NCBI RefSeq assembly: GCF_049803795.1
Contig: NZ_JBNAGJ010000003.1
Coordinates: 186,001 to 250,000 of the forward strand
Reading direction: 5' to 3'
DNA: 64,000 bases
From: Thalassobius sp002708925
Lineage (GTDB): Bacteria > Pseudomonadota > Alphaproteobacteria > Rhodobacterales > Rhodobacteraceae
Shown: positions 16,414 to 24,656 of the stretch, one piece after another
How positions within the stretch are numbered: position 1 is the stretch's first letter
Layout of the letters: each line of letters starts with the position of its first letter
Translations under genes and position numbers: made by a program
The notes under the pieces: model-generated
The model's database searches: none
What the model saw: only the letters and a program-made list of their open reading frames with translations
What the model was told of the DNA's origin: nothing

Positions 16414-17706
16414 GTGTCGGACGATCTGAAAACCCGCCTGTGCGATGCCGTGGATGCGGCTTTCGATCAGCAAATCGCTTTCCTCTCGGAGTTGACGGCG
16501 CACCCGTCCACACGGGGCAACGAACAATCCGCGCAGGATTTCATGGCCGCAGAGCTATCCGCGCGCGGCTATCAGCTGGACCGCTGGCAAATCCGCATCG
16601 AAGACATTCAGCACCTGCCTGGGTTTTCCCCCGTCCTGGGGCCCTATGAGGATGCGGTCAACGTGGTTGCCACCCATCGCAGCACCTCTGGCCAGGGGCG
16701 TTCGCTGATCCTGAACGGGCATATTGATGTGGTCCCGGCCGGGCCGCTTGATATGTGGGACAGCCCTCCGTTCGATCCGCAGGTCAGGGATGGCTGGCTT
16801 TATGGGCGCGGCGGCGGAGACATGAAGGCCGGGCTTGTGTCAAACCTGTTTGCGTTGGATGCCTTGCGCGCCTGTGGGTATGCGCCGGCGGCGGATGTGC
16901 ATTATCAGTCCGTGGTCGAGGAAGAATGCACCGGGAACGGGGCGCTTGCCTGCCTGGCCCGCGGGTATCGCGCCGATGCGGTTCTGATCCCCGAGCCGTT
17001 TTCCGAGAATCTGGTTTCGGCGCAGCTGGGCGTGATCTGGTTTCAGGTGCATCTGAAAGGCCGGCCCACGCATGTGGCCTATGCCGGTAGCGGGGCCAAT
17101 GCGATTGAGGCGGCGTTTCCCCTGGTAAAAGCCCTGCACGAAATGGAGCTCCGCTGGAACGCCAGGGAAAACCGCCATGCGGATTACGCCCATATGGATC
17201 ATGCGCTGAACCTGAACGTCGGCAAAATCGAGGGCGGCGACTGGACCAGCTCGGTGCCCGCCTGGAGCACCTTTGACGTGCGCATGGCGATCTTCCCCGG
17301 ACAGTCGATCGACGCAGCCAAAGCCGAGATCGAAAAGACCATCCTTGAAGCTGCGCAACAGAACGATTTCCTGCGCCATTCCCCGCCCCGGATCGTTTAC
17401 CACGGTTTCCACGCCGAAGGTTACGCGCTGTCGCAGGATGGCTCGGACAGGGCGCAGCAGGCGATTTCGGCGCTGGAGAAAGCCCATAGCGCGATTTCGG
17501 ACGCAACCCTGAAGCGCGAGGCAATCACCGCCACCACCGATGCGCGTTTCTTTGGCCTGTATGCGGGCACGCCTGCGCTGGTTTATGGCCCAAAGGCCGA
17601 AGCGATCCACGGTTTCAACGAACGCGTGGATCTTGAAAGCATCCGCCGCGTCACCAAAACCACCGCGCTTTTCATTGCGGATTGGTGCGGCACAGAAGTT
17701 ATCTGA
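16414..17706 (+). CDS. ArgE/DapE family M20 deacylase
   Basis: 430 residues from GTG 16414. Metal-binding motifs of M20 peptidases are visible: LNGHIDVVPAGP (His and Asp), YGRGGGDMKAG (bridging Asp) and VVEEECTGNG (catalytic and metal Glu). ArgE/DapE-type enzymes remove acetyl, succinyl or formyl groups from amino acids using zinc. In this operon it probably deacylates either the imported compound or a later intermediate. It is followed after 10 bases by the thiolase gene. Confidence 0.88.
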   Translation: MSDDLKTRLCDAVDAAFDQQIAFLSELTAHPSTRGNEQSAQDFMAAELSARGYQLDRWQIRIEDIQHLPGFSPVLGPYEDAVNVVATHRSTSGQGRSLILNGHIDVVPAGPLDMWDSPPFDPQVRDGWLYGRGGGDMKAGLVSNLFALDALRACGYAPAADVHYQSVVEEECTGNGALACLARGYRADAVLIPEPFSENLVSAQLGVIWFQVHLKGRPTHVAYAGSGANAIEAAFPLVKALHEMELRWNARENRHADYAHMDHALNLNVGKIEGGDWTSSVPAWSTFDVRMAIFPGQSIDAAKAEIEKTILEAAQQNDFLRHSPPRIVYHGFHAEGYALSQDGSDRAQQAISALEKAHSAISDATLKREAITATTDARFFGLYAGTPALVYGPKAEAIHGFNERVDLESIRRVTKTTALFIADWCGTEVI

Positions 17707-17716
17707 GGACATTCGA

Positions 17717-18892
17717 ATGCGTGATGCGGTTATCGTCTCGACAGCGCGCACACCGATTGGCAAGGCCTATCGCGGTGCGTTCAACAATCTGACAGCCCCA
17801 AGCCTTGCGGCTCCGGCGGTGCGCGCGGCTTTGGCGCGGGCGGGCATCGGCGGCGCGGATGTCGAAGAAGCCATTTTCGGTTCTGCCCTGACGCAGGGAA
17901 CCTCGGGTGTGAATGTCGCGCGCCACATTGCGCAGGCTGCGGGGCTGGCGGACAGCGTGGCCGGCGCAACAGTGGATCGTCAATGCGCTTCGGGGCTGAA
18001 TGCCTTGGCCATGGCGGGGCATATGGTGCGTTGCGAATCCGTGGATGTGGTGCTGGCCGGCGGGCTTGAGAGCATCTCATTGGTGCAAAATGCGCAGTGG
18101 AACGGGGCCCGCTATGTCGATCCGGCCGTGCGCAAGGAATACTACCTGCCCATGCTGGATACTGCCGAAGTGGTGGCCGAACGCTATGGCGTCAGCCGCG
18201 CGGCGCAGGATGCGTATGCGCTGCAAAGCCAGGAACGCACGGCGCGCGCTCAAAAGGCGGGGATCTTTGCCGATGAGATCGTGCCGGTGACGGCGAACCG
18301 GCTGGTGACAGACAAGGCCACGCAGCAAACCTACGAACAGGCGGTGACGCTGGACCGGGACGAATGCAACCGGCCGGGCACCACGGCGCAGGCTCTGGCA
18401 GAGCTGCCTGCCGTGCGGGGCGCGGGCAAAACCGTGACCGCGGGCAATGCCAGCCAATTGTCCGACGGGGCGGCCGCGCTTGTCGTCATGGCGGCGGACG
18501 AGGCCCGGCGGCGGGGGCTGGGCGCTTTGGGGGCGATGCGCGGTTTCGCCGTTGCCGGGGTCGCGCCTGCGGAAATGGGCATTGGGCCGGTGAAGGCAAT
18601 TCCCCGGCTGCTTCAGCGTGCCGGTCTGCGGATCGAAGATATTGATCTGTGGGAAATCAACGAGGCCTTTGCCGCGCAATTGCTGTATTGCCGCGATGCG
18701 CTGGAGATTCCTGACGACCGGCTGAACGTAAACGGCGGCGCGATTTCCATTGGCCACCCCTATGGCATGTCCGGTGCGCGTATGGCAGGGCATCTTCTGC
18801 TTGAAGGGCGCAGGCGCGGGGCGAAATGGGGCGTGGTTTCGATGTGTGTCGGCGGCGGACAAGGTGCCGCCGGTTTGTTCGAAATTTTCTGA
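17717..18892 (+). CDS. Acetyl-CoA C-acyltransferase (thiolase) with intact active site
   Basis: 391 residues from ATG 17717; upstream in-frame codons belong to overlap with the deacylase gene. All thiolase motifs are present: the nucleophile in VDRQCASGLNAL, INEAFAAQLL, GHPYGMSGARM, and the second cysteine in SMCVGGGQGAAGLF. It should cleave a 3-oxoacyl-CoA to acetyl-CoA and a shortened acyl-CoA. This agrees with the upstream CoA-transferase. It contrasts with the altered homologue at 5236-6354. Confidence 0.92.
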   Translation: MRDAVIVSTARTPIGKAYRGAFNNLTAPSLAAPAVRAALARAGIGGADVEEAIFGSALTQGTSGVNVARHIAQAAGLADSVAGATVDRQCASGLNALAMAGHMVRCESVDVVLAGGLESISLVQNAQWNGARYVDPAVRKEYYLPMLDTAEVVAERYGVSRAAQDAYALQSQERTARAQKAGIFADEIVPVTANRLVTDKATQQTYEQAVTLDRDECNRPGTTAQALAELPAVRGAGKTVTAGNASQLSDGAAALVVMAADEARRRGLGALGAMRGFAVAGVAPAEMGIGPVKAIPRLLQRAGLRIEDIDLWEINEAFAAQLLYCRDALEIPDDRLNVNGGAISIGHPYGMSGARMAGHLLLEGRRRGAKWGVVSMCVGGGQGAAGLFEIF

Positions 18893-18902
18893 GGAACGGA
18901 TT

Positions 18903-20063
18903 GTGCCTGAGCTTTCATCCGAACAGATTGCGCAGCTGACAGCGTTGCGCCACATGCTGCACCGCCACCCGGAAATTTCAGGGCAGGAGGCCGGAACCGC
19001 CGAACGCATCGCTGCGGAATTGACGGCTCTGGGCGCAGACCGGATCTGGCGCGGCCTGGGCGGTCATGGTGTCGCAGCCGAATTTACGGGGGCGACGCCC
19101 GGTCCCACCGTGTTGCTGCGCTGTGAACTGGACGGGTTGCCGATCCGCGAGCTTTCAGACCTGCCCTACCGATCCCAGATCGACGGAGCCGGGCACCTGT
19201 GCGGCCACGACGGGCATATGGCCTCGGTGCTTGGGGTTGCGATGTATCTGGCGGAGCGGCGTCCGGCCTGCGGGCGGGTCATTTTGCTCTTTCAGCCCGC
19301 CGAGGAAACCGGGGCAGGGGCCAAAGCGGTGATCGCGGATTCACGTTGGCCGGAACTCCGCCCGGATTATGCCTTTGCCTATCACAATGTTCCGGGCCGT
19401 CCGCTGGGCGAGATCGGCCTGCGCCGGGGGCCCGGAAACTGTGCCTCGCGCGGGATGCAGATCCTGTTCGAGGGCAAAAGCTCGCACGCGGCCGCCCCCG
19501 AGGACGGCCTGTCCCCTGCCAACGCGCTTGCGCATCTGATGAAAGCCCTGCCCGCCCTTAGCCAGGGAACCATCGCAGATGAGGCATTTTCCCTGAGCAC
19601 GCTGACGCATGTGCGCCTGGGCGCCCCCACATTCGGTATATTCCCGGCCGAGGCCGAGATGCGCGTCACTTTGCGCACGATGACGAATACGCGCATGGAT
19701 GCCATGATCGCCAAGGCGCTGGATCTTGTCGAACGCCATGCCGGCACCCTGAGAACCGAGATCCACTGGCACGATGTTTTCCGGGCGGTGGTGAATGACG
19801 AGACCGCAACGGAAATCGCAAAACGGGCGGCAGATCGGCTGGGGCTGGTCTCGCGCGACATGCCCGTGCCGATGCGGTGGTCCGAAGATTTCGGGCGGTT
19901 CGCAGATGATGGTGCCAGGGCGGCGCTGCTCTATATCGGCTCCGGAGAGCATCATCCGCAGCTTCACAATCCCGACTATGACTTTCCCGATGCGCTGCTG
20001 CCGGTTGTGACAGATTTGTTTTGCGGAATCCTTGAGGATCTTCTGGGGCTTGCGCGGGGATAG
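18903..20063 (+). CDS. M20 family amidohydrolase (hippurate hydrolase-like)
   Basis: 386 residues from GTG 18903, preceded by TGAGGAACGG. It has family motifs LHRHPEISGQEAGTAERI, the metal-binding CGHDGHMA, and FQPAEETGAGAKAVI. These enzymes hydrolyse N-acyl or N-aroyl amino acids. It is the second M20 enzyme in this operon and of a different subgroup from the one at 16414, so two different amide bonds or two stereochemical forms may be handled. Confidence 0.88.
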   Translation: MPELSSEQIAQLTALRHMLHRHPEISGQEAGTAERIAAELTALGADRIWRGLGGHGVAAEFTGATPGPTVLLRCELDGLPIRELSDLPYRSQIDGAGHLCGHDGHMASVLGVAMYLAERRPACGRVILLFQPAEETGAGAKAVIADSRWPELRPDYAFAYHNVPGRPLGEIGLRRGPGNCASRGMQILFEGKSSHAAAPEDGLSPANALAHLMKALPALSQGTIADEAFSLSTLTHVRLGAPTFGIFPAEAEMRVTLRTMTNTRMDAMIAKALDLVERHAGTLRTEIHWHDVFRAVVNDETATEIAKRAADRLGLVSRDMPVPMRWSEDFGRFADDGARAALLYIGSGEHHPQLHNPDYDFPDALLPVVTDLFCGILEDLLGLARG

Positions 20064-20065
20064 AC

Positions 20066-21178
20066 ATGTTGGAATCCTGCCCTGCTTCGTGGTGTACGAT
20101 CTACCGTGACCGGATTTCGAAAAACCTTGAGCTTGCCCTGGGGCTTGTGCCCCGCGGCAGGCAGTTCTGCGCGGTGCTGAAGGCGGATGCCTACGGGCAT
20201 GGCATTCAGCAGGTCGTGCCGCTGGTCCAAGAGCAAGAGGTCACCTGTATCGGCATCACAACCAACGCCGAGGCCCGAGCCGTGCGTCAGGCCGGGTTCG
20301 ATGGCACGGTTATCCGGCTCAGGGCTGCCTCGCCTCAGGAAATGGAGGACGCCCTGGAGGATCGCGTCGAAGAGCAGGCCGCCTCGTTGCTGGCGGCGCG
20401 GCATATTGCGGCCCATATCAGGGCCGGGCAGTACACTGCGGGGGTGCACCTGCCGCTGAACGCGCTGGGCATGTCGCGAGACGCGCTTGAGATTTCGACA
20501 CAGGCAGGACAGACCGTGTGCCGCGAAATTCTGGAAACGCTTGGGGCGCATATCGGCGGGATTTGTACGCATTTTCCATCCAATGATCTGGAGGAGCTGC
20601 ACGGGTCCAACCGGCTTTTTCAAAGCCAGCTGAACTGGGTTTTCGACAATAGCGATCTGCGCCGTGCGGATGTGCAGATCCATGCCGGCAGCTCGCTGAC
20701 GCTGATCTCGGATGCACAGATCGAAACCGATATGTACCGCTGCGGGGCTATCCTGTATGGCATTCTGAAGCCCGAACTGGGGTTTGCCACAACGATGGAT
20801 CTGCACGCGCGGATTGTCGGGCTGCAAGACTATCCCAGGGGCGCAACCGTCGGATATGACCGAGAGTATCGGCTTGAGCGCGACTCTCGTTTGGCCTGTA
20901 TCGCAATTGGCTATGAAAACGGCTTCAGACGGCTGGCGCAGCACAGCCAGGTGTTGGTGGCAGGGGACAAGCCAGCGCCGATCGTGGGCAAGGTTTCCAT
21001 GAATGCAATCGTTGCCGATGTGACCGGGTTGGGCGACATTCAGATCGGCGATACGGTCTGTGTGTTCGGTGACCGGGGGGATGTGCCCCCGACGCAGGTA
21101 GCAGAAAGCCAGTTCCGGACAATTATGGCCGATCTGTACACCGATTGGGGCAGGCGCAACGGCAGGGTATATCGCTAA
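20066..21178 (+). CDS. Alanine racemase family protein
   Basis: 370 residues. The PLP lysine lies in FCAVLKADAYGHG and the second catalytic tyrosine region in VGYDREYRL, the equivalents of the Alr active-site Lys and Tyr. IAIGYENGFRR follows. The fold and length fit Alr. Its place at the end of a catabolic operon, 2 bases after an amidohydrolase, suggests a catabolic or broad-specificity racemase rather than the peptidoglycan housekeeping enzyme. I therefore withhold the symbol. Confidence 0.82.
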   Translation: MLESCPASWCTIYRDRISKNLELALGLVPRGRQFCAVLKADAYGHGIQQVVPLVQEQEVTCIGITTNAEARAVRQAGFDGTVIRLRAASPQEMEDALEDRVEEQAASLLAARHIAAHIRAGQYTAGVHLPLNALGMSRDALEISTQAGQTVCREILETLGAHIGGICTHFPSNDLEELHGSNRLFQSQLNWVFDNSDLRRADVQIHAGSSLTLISDAQIETDMYRCGAILYGILKPELGFATTMDLHARIVGLQDYPRGATVGYDREYRLERDSRLACIAIGYENGFRRLAQHSQVLVAGDKPAPIVGKVSMNAIVADVTGLGDIQIGDTVCVFGDRGDVPPTQVAESQFRTIMADLYTDWGRRNGRVYR

Positions 21179-21196
21179 CCGCGCGCCGGCCGGCCT

Positions 21197-22216
21197 TTAA
21201 TCCGGAAAACCGGCCAGCGTGAGCTTACCCTTGGTTTGCCCGCTTTCCAGCCGCCGATGGGCCGCGCGCAGATTTTCCGCGGTGATCATCCCCGGCGTCT
21301 CTGCAACTGTCGTGCGAATTTTGCCGCTGTCCACCAGCGCGGCAACCTCGTTCAGGATTGCGCTTTGGCGCTCGATGTCCGCAGTCTGGAACATTGACCG
21401 CGTGTACATCAGTTCCCAATGGACAGAGACGCTTTTGCCCTTGAACGGCATGATGTTGAAATGCGCGGGATCGTCGATCAGCCCATAGCGCCCCTGAGGC
21501 GCGATCAGCGCGGCGACATCCTGAATATAGGTTTCCGATTGGGTGGTGGAAAACACAAAAGACGGAGCCCCGATCCCAAGCTGCGCCACCTGATTGGCCA
21601 GCGGCGCTGAGTGATCAATAACATGCTGCGCGCCCAGCTCTTTGACCCAGGATTTCGTTTCCTCCCGCGAGGCCGTGGCGATCACGGTCAGGTCGGTCAG
21701 CGCGCGCAGCAGTTGAATAGCGATCGAGCCAACCCCTCCGGCGCCTCCGATAATCACGATGGCATTTGCGCCACCGGGCACCGGCATATCGACTTTGAGC
21801 CGGTCAAACAGCATCTCGTAGGCGGTGAGCGAGGTCAAAGGCAAGGCCGCCGCCGCCGCGAAATCAAGCGTGTCCGGCATCTGCCCGACGATGCGTTCGT
21901 CCACCAGGTGAAATTCGCTGTTGGTTCCGGGGCGTGAAATATCGCCGGCATACCAAACCCGGTCCCCAGGGCGGCAGAGCGTGACCTCGGGGCCGATCTC
22001 TACCACCACTCCGGCGGCATCCCATCCCAGCACTTCGGGCTTGTCTGCTGTGGCGGGGCGATTGCGACGGATCTTCGTGTCCACCGGATTCACCGAGACC
22101 GCATGGATCTGCACCAGAATATCGCGGCCCTGCGCCGTCGGCCTGGGCAAATCAAGATCGACCAGAGCATTCGGGGCATCGCTGGGCAGGCTTTCGTAAT
22201 ATCCAACGGCTTTCAT
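21197..22216 (-). CDS. Zinc-binding alcohol dehydrogenase/quinone oxidoreductase-like MDR protein
   Basis: 339 residues from ATG 22216. The medium-chain reductase pattern is visible: HAVSVNPVDTKIRRN, EVLGWDAAGVVVEIG and the nucleotide loop IVIIGGAGGVGSIAIQLLRA. It lacks the catalytic-zinc cysteine pattern of true alcohol dehydrogenases, as expected for quinone oxidoreductase-like members that use NADPH. It is divergent from an HxlR regulator across a dyad, the arrangement known for qor/QorR and YodB-type quinone or aldehyde stress genes. It ends 18 bases from the alanine racemase gene. Confidence 0.87.
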   Translation of the reverse strand: MKAVGYYESLPSDAPNALVDLDLPRPTAQGRDILVQIHAVSVNPVDTKIRRNRPATADKPEVLGWDAAGVVVEIGPEVTLCRPGDRVWYAGDISRPGTNSEFHLVDERIVGQMPDTLDFAAAAALPLTSLTAYEMLFDRLKVDMPVPGGANAIVIIGGAGGVGSIAIQLLRALTDLTVIATASREETKSWVKELGAQHVIDHSAPLANQVAQLGIGAPSFVFSTTQSETYIQDVAALIAPQGRYGLIDDPAHFNIMPFKGKSVSVHWELMYTRSMFQTADIERQSAILNEVAALVDSGKIRTTVAETPGMITAENLRAAHRRLESGQTKGKLTLAGFPD

Positions 22217-22297
22217 TGTCTGTTCCTTCCATAACCAAGTTCGCCGGGCGCGATTTCCGCGCATGTCCGGCTTGCGTTCGATATTGAAAAGCGCCTA

Positions 22298-22324
22298 CAA
22301 AAACACAAGTACGCAATGTTTTTG
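22298..22324. promoter_or_regulatory. Candidate HxlR operator dyad
   Basis: CAAAAACA (22298-22305) and TGTTTTTG (22317-22324) form a perfect 8-bp inverted repeat with an 11-base spacer that contains GTAC. It lies in the gap between the divergent oxidoreductase and HxlR genes and ends 14 bases before the HxlR start, so bound protein would block both promoters. Confidence 0.6.
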
Positions 22325-22338
22325 CCTATAGGGTCTAA

Positions 22339-22686
22339 ATGGATACTGTAAAATTGGCCAAACGGTTCGATGGAAGCGGCTGCAATTCGGGGTGCCCGGT
22401 CGAAGCGGCACTGGAACAGATCGCCGGCAAGTGGAAGGGCTTGGTGATCTATCATTTGATGTCCCAGACCTTGCGGTTCAACGAATTGTCACGGCGTGTG
22501 GGCTCGGTGACACAGCGCAGCCTGACCAAACAATTACGAGAACTGGAGGCCGATGGCATCGTCACACGCAAGGTATTTGCCGTTGTCCCGCCGCGCGTGG
22601 AATACAGTCTGACGGACAAGGGCACCGCTCTGGCGCCGGTGGTCAACGCGCTGCATTCCTGGGGCAGCTTATACCCAAGAGATTGA
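22339..22686 (+). CDS. HxlR family winged-helix regulator with N-terminal cysteines
   Basis: 115 residues. CPVEAALEQIAGKWKGLVIY, LRFNELSRRVGSVTQRSLTK and the wing region VVPPRVEYSLTDKG define HxlR/DUF24 proteins. Two cysteines occur close together at the N-terminus (GSGCNSGCPVE). YodB and QorR use a conserved N-terminal cysteine as a redox or electrophile switch, so this protein may sense quinones or disulfide stress. It probably represses the divergent oxidoreductase and itself. Confidence 0.88.
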   Translation: MDTVKLAKRFDGSGCNSGCPVEAALEQIAGKWKGLVIYHLMSQTLRFNELSRRVGSVTQRSLTKQLRELEADGIVTRKVFAVVPPRVEYSLTDKGTALAPVVNALHSWGSLYPRD

Positions 22687-22740
22687 TCTAGAATGGCAAT
22701 TTCGCTCAGGTTTCTGCCCCAAAGATGTCGTCCGCCGTTG

Positions 22741-23016
22741 TCAGCATTCGAAGAAGTCCGGTCCGAAGACACGTAAGATCCAAAGAAATGGCCACTTCGC
22801 TTCGGCCACATAGGGCCGGACTGTTTCAGCGACTTCATCTGAGTGCCGCATGAGTTCGATCAGGTGTTCCCCTGCGGGCCCGTGCGCGCCGGCCAGCCAG
22901 TTTTTCGCAGCTCGTTCACAGACCCCTGTCCCGTTCATGGATGCCTTTATGGCCTGGTGGGATCCGCCCAATTCGCGCCTCAGCGCCGCCAGCACAGGGC
23001 CCTGGATCTGCTTCAT
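22741..23016 (-). CDS. Small mobile-element-associated DNA-binding-like protein
   Basis: About 91 residues if started at ATG 23016; the frame is open to 23517, but the upstream part runs antisense to a recognisable partition pseudogene. The core (LRRELGGSHQAIKASMNGTG, then CERAAKNWLAGAHGPAGEHL and IELMRHSDEVAETV) matches a family of short hypothetical proteins common on integrative elements of Rhizobiales and Rhodobacterales. It looks like a helix-turn-helix module. The start is uncertain and the C-terminal tail is unusually hydrophobic, so the gene may be damaged. Confidence 0.55.
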   Translation of the reverse strand: MKQIQGPVLAALRRELGGSHQAIKASMNGTGVCERAAKNWLAGAHGPAGEHLIELMRHSDEVAETVRPYVAEAKWPFLWILRVFGPDFFEC

Positions 23017-23505
23017 GACATCAAGGGCCTGAAGAGCCGGGGGTATTTTGATGCTGAAATCGCGCGCAAGACCAACCTGTCGATGAAATATGTGCGCGGG
23101 GTTCTTCGGCTTCTGTAAAGTGGCGAACACCGGCTGCTCAGGGCCGTCGAAGGCGGCAAAATTCCGGTGAGTGTTGCTGTGGATATTGCCGATGCCGAAG
23201 ATGCGAGAGTTCAGGATGTCCTGCGCCAGGCCTCCGAAAACAATCATCTGAGGGGTGGCAAGCTTCTGGAGGCAAAGCACCTGGTGGAGACCCGTCAAAA
23301 ACATGGCAAAGGGCAACTTTGATCTGACAAAAAACGGGCGCTGTCTGTCGAAAGCCTGCTGCGCGCTTTCTTCCGAACGGGCCGGCGCCATATCGGGAAT
23401 CGCAAATGTCTGTTCGTTTGGAAGGATTTTGCACAGGGAGACGTTCGGAATGTCAGCCTTGCCCGCACAGATACTAAGCTGGACCGGGCAGGTTCTACTC
23501 TTTGA
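22981..23505 (+). pseudogene. Decayed ParB/RepB-like plasmid partition gene
   Basis: One plus-strand frame reads ALDLLHDIKGLKSRGYF, DAEIARKTNLSMKYVRGVLR, LL, then a TAA at 23116-23118. The same frame continues SGEHRLLRAVEGGKIPVSVA, VDIADAEDARVQDVLRQ, GGKLLEAKHLVETRQKHGKG up to a TGA at 23320, and then RALSVESLLRAFF. This order of helix-turn-helix and following helices is that of RepB-type ParB proteins. The N-terminal nuclease-like domain is missing and two stop codons interrupt the frame, so it is a non-functional remnant of a plasmid or integrative element. It lies just left of the att-bounded scar. Confidence 0.75.
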
Positions 23506-23527
23506 CGAAGGTTCCATGTCTGAAAAA

Positions 23528-23544
23528 TGGCTGGGGTGGTAGGA
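23528..23544. repeat. att direct repeat, left copy
   Basis: This is TGGCTGGGGTGGTAGGA, identical to the 3' terminal 17 bases of the tRNA-Gln gene at 27057-27073. It is isolated here from any tRNA, as expected for the distal attachment site. The match stops exactly at both ends. Confidence 0.8.
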
Positions 23545-23579
23545 ACAAAATCCAACTTTTTCTAAGCCCCTGATTTCTC

Positions 23580-24656
23580 TTAAGCTATTGCTATCACAGC
23601 ACTTACTAGCCTACAACTGTTCCGGAATGGTGTTCCGGAATGGTGGTGTGGAGATGGGCAGACAAACTTACCTTTGCCGATCTGCTCATTGTGCTTGACG
23701 GCCTGTTCAATCGACATGCCTGTGAAGGCTTTGGTTTCGGCTGCCTTCACTGGGAACTTCAACAGCAATGCCTTCCACTCGCGCACAGCCTTCTTGTCGA
23801 TCTCCGTAACAGGGAACGTGCTGCCGACATATTGGACGAACAAGCCAACGTCGCGCCGGGCCTGTGTGAGTGTGTCGGGCTTCACTTGTTTCGGGTTCTC
23901 GGTGGCGTAGATGTCGAACACCTCCAAGACCGACTGCCCCGGCTCTGCAACGGCTCTGCGCGCGCCACTGGCGGGCTTGACGATGGGGTCTAGGGGTTGC
24001 CCCGCATAATTGCCTTCATCGCGCTCTACGGTGCGTCTCAGCGCCTCTATCTCTGCGCGCATCATCTGGCGGGCCAGCGCCCCCCGATCAGGCGACCCCG
24101 GTTCAATGATCAGCTTGTTCCGGGTGAGAAATTCGTCAACCTCATGTTCAATCAGCGCCGTGTTCCCGGCGCTCAGATGCTTGCGCAGCTCTGACAGCTT
24201 CGCGCGCCTCGCTTTTGCGTCAATGCTCTCAGCTCCCTTGAGCTGATCTTGAAGCACTTGTATTTCCAAAGCGGCGTCAAGCATCGCCAGCGGGTCGGCT
24301 GTGTCGATGTTCTCGCGCTGCACCCTATCGACGGCCCGTTCGGTCGCAGCTTCAATATCCGCATCGTTCGGCAAGTTGCGGCGGCGATCTTCATCCCGCT
24401 CTAGGCCCTCGGTGTATTGCTGCCAGACAGCGGCGGCTTTGTCGTCGTCGGTCAGGACGCGCCGGGCGCGCAGCTCATCGAATTCGCGCCGCCATTGTTC
24501 GATCACCGGCCATAGCAACCGCTTCGCGGTGGCCTCATCCTTCGTCTTGAGCGACTGCTTGCGCGTCGTGGTGCCAACGATCTCCACAAGATCGGTCGGC
24601 ACATCTAGCCGCGCGTAGTAGGTTGCTCCACGTCGCCAAGCCGGAAAGGCGATCAC
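23580..24656 (-). pseudogene. Truncated tyrosine-recombinase (phage) integrase
   Basis: 358 codons from a GTG at 24656. The N-terminal part (GATYYARLDVPTDLVEIVGT, KQSLKTKDEATAKRLLWPV) and the core-binding region (LEVFDIYATENPKQVKPDTL, FPVTEIDKKAVREWKALLL) are those of phage integrases. The frame stops soon after EQIGKGKF, where the catalytic domain with its Arg-His-Arg-Tyr residues should begin. The last 25 residues look like random read-through. It lies 36 bases inside the left att copy, pointing toward it. It cannot catalyse recombination. Confidence 0.82.
23618..23643. repeat. Tandem 13-bp repeat at the integrase truncation
   Basis: TGTTCCGGAATGG occurs twice without a gap (23618-23630 and 23631-23643). 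Each copy contains the palindrome TTCCGGAA. It sits within the last codons of the truncated integrase, so it may mark a deletion joint or be a remnant of a recombinase arm site. Confidence 0.6.

Noticed and set aside
23255..23542. 95-residue plus-strand open frame with ATG 23255
   Set aside because: It overlaps the partition pseudogene in another frame and shows no family features.
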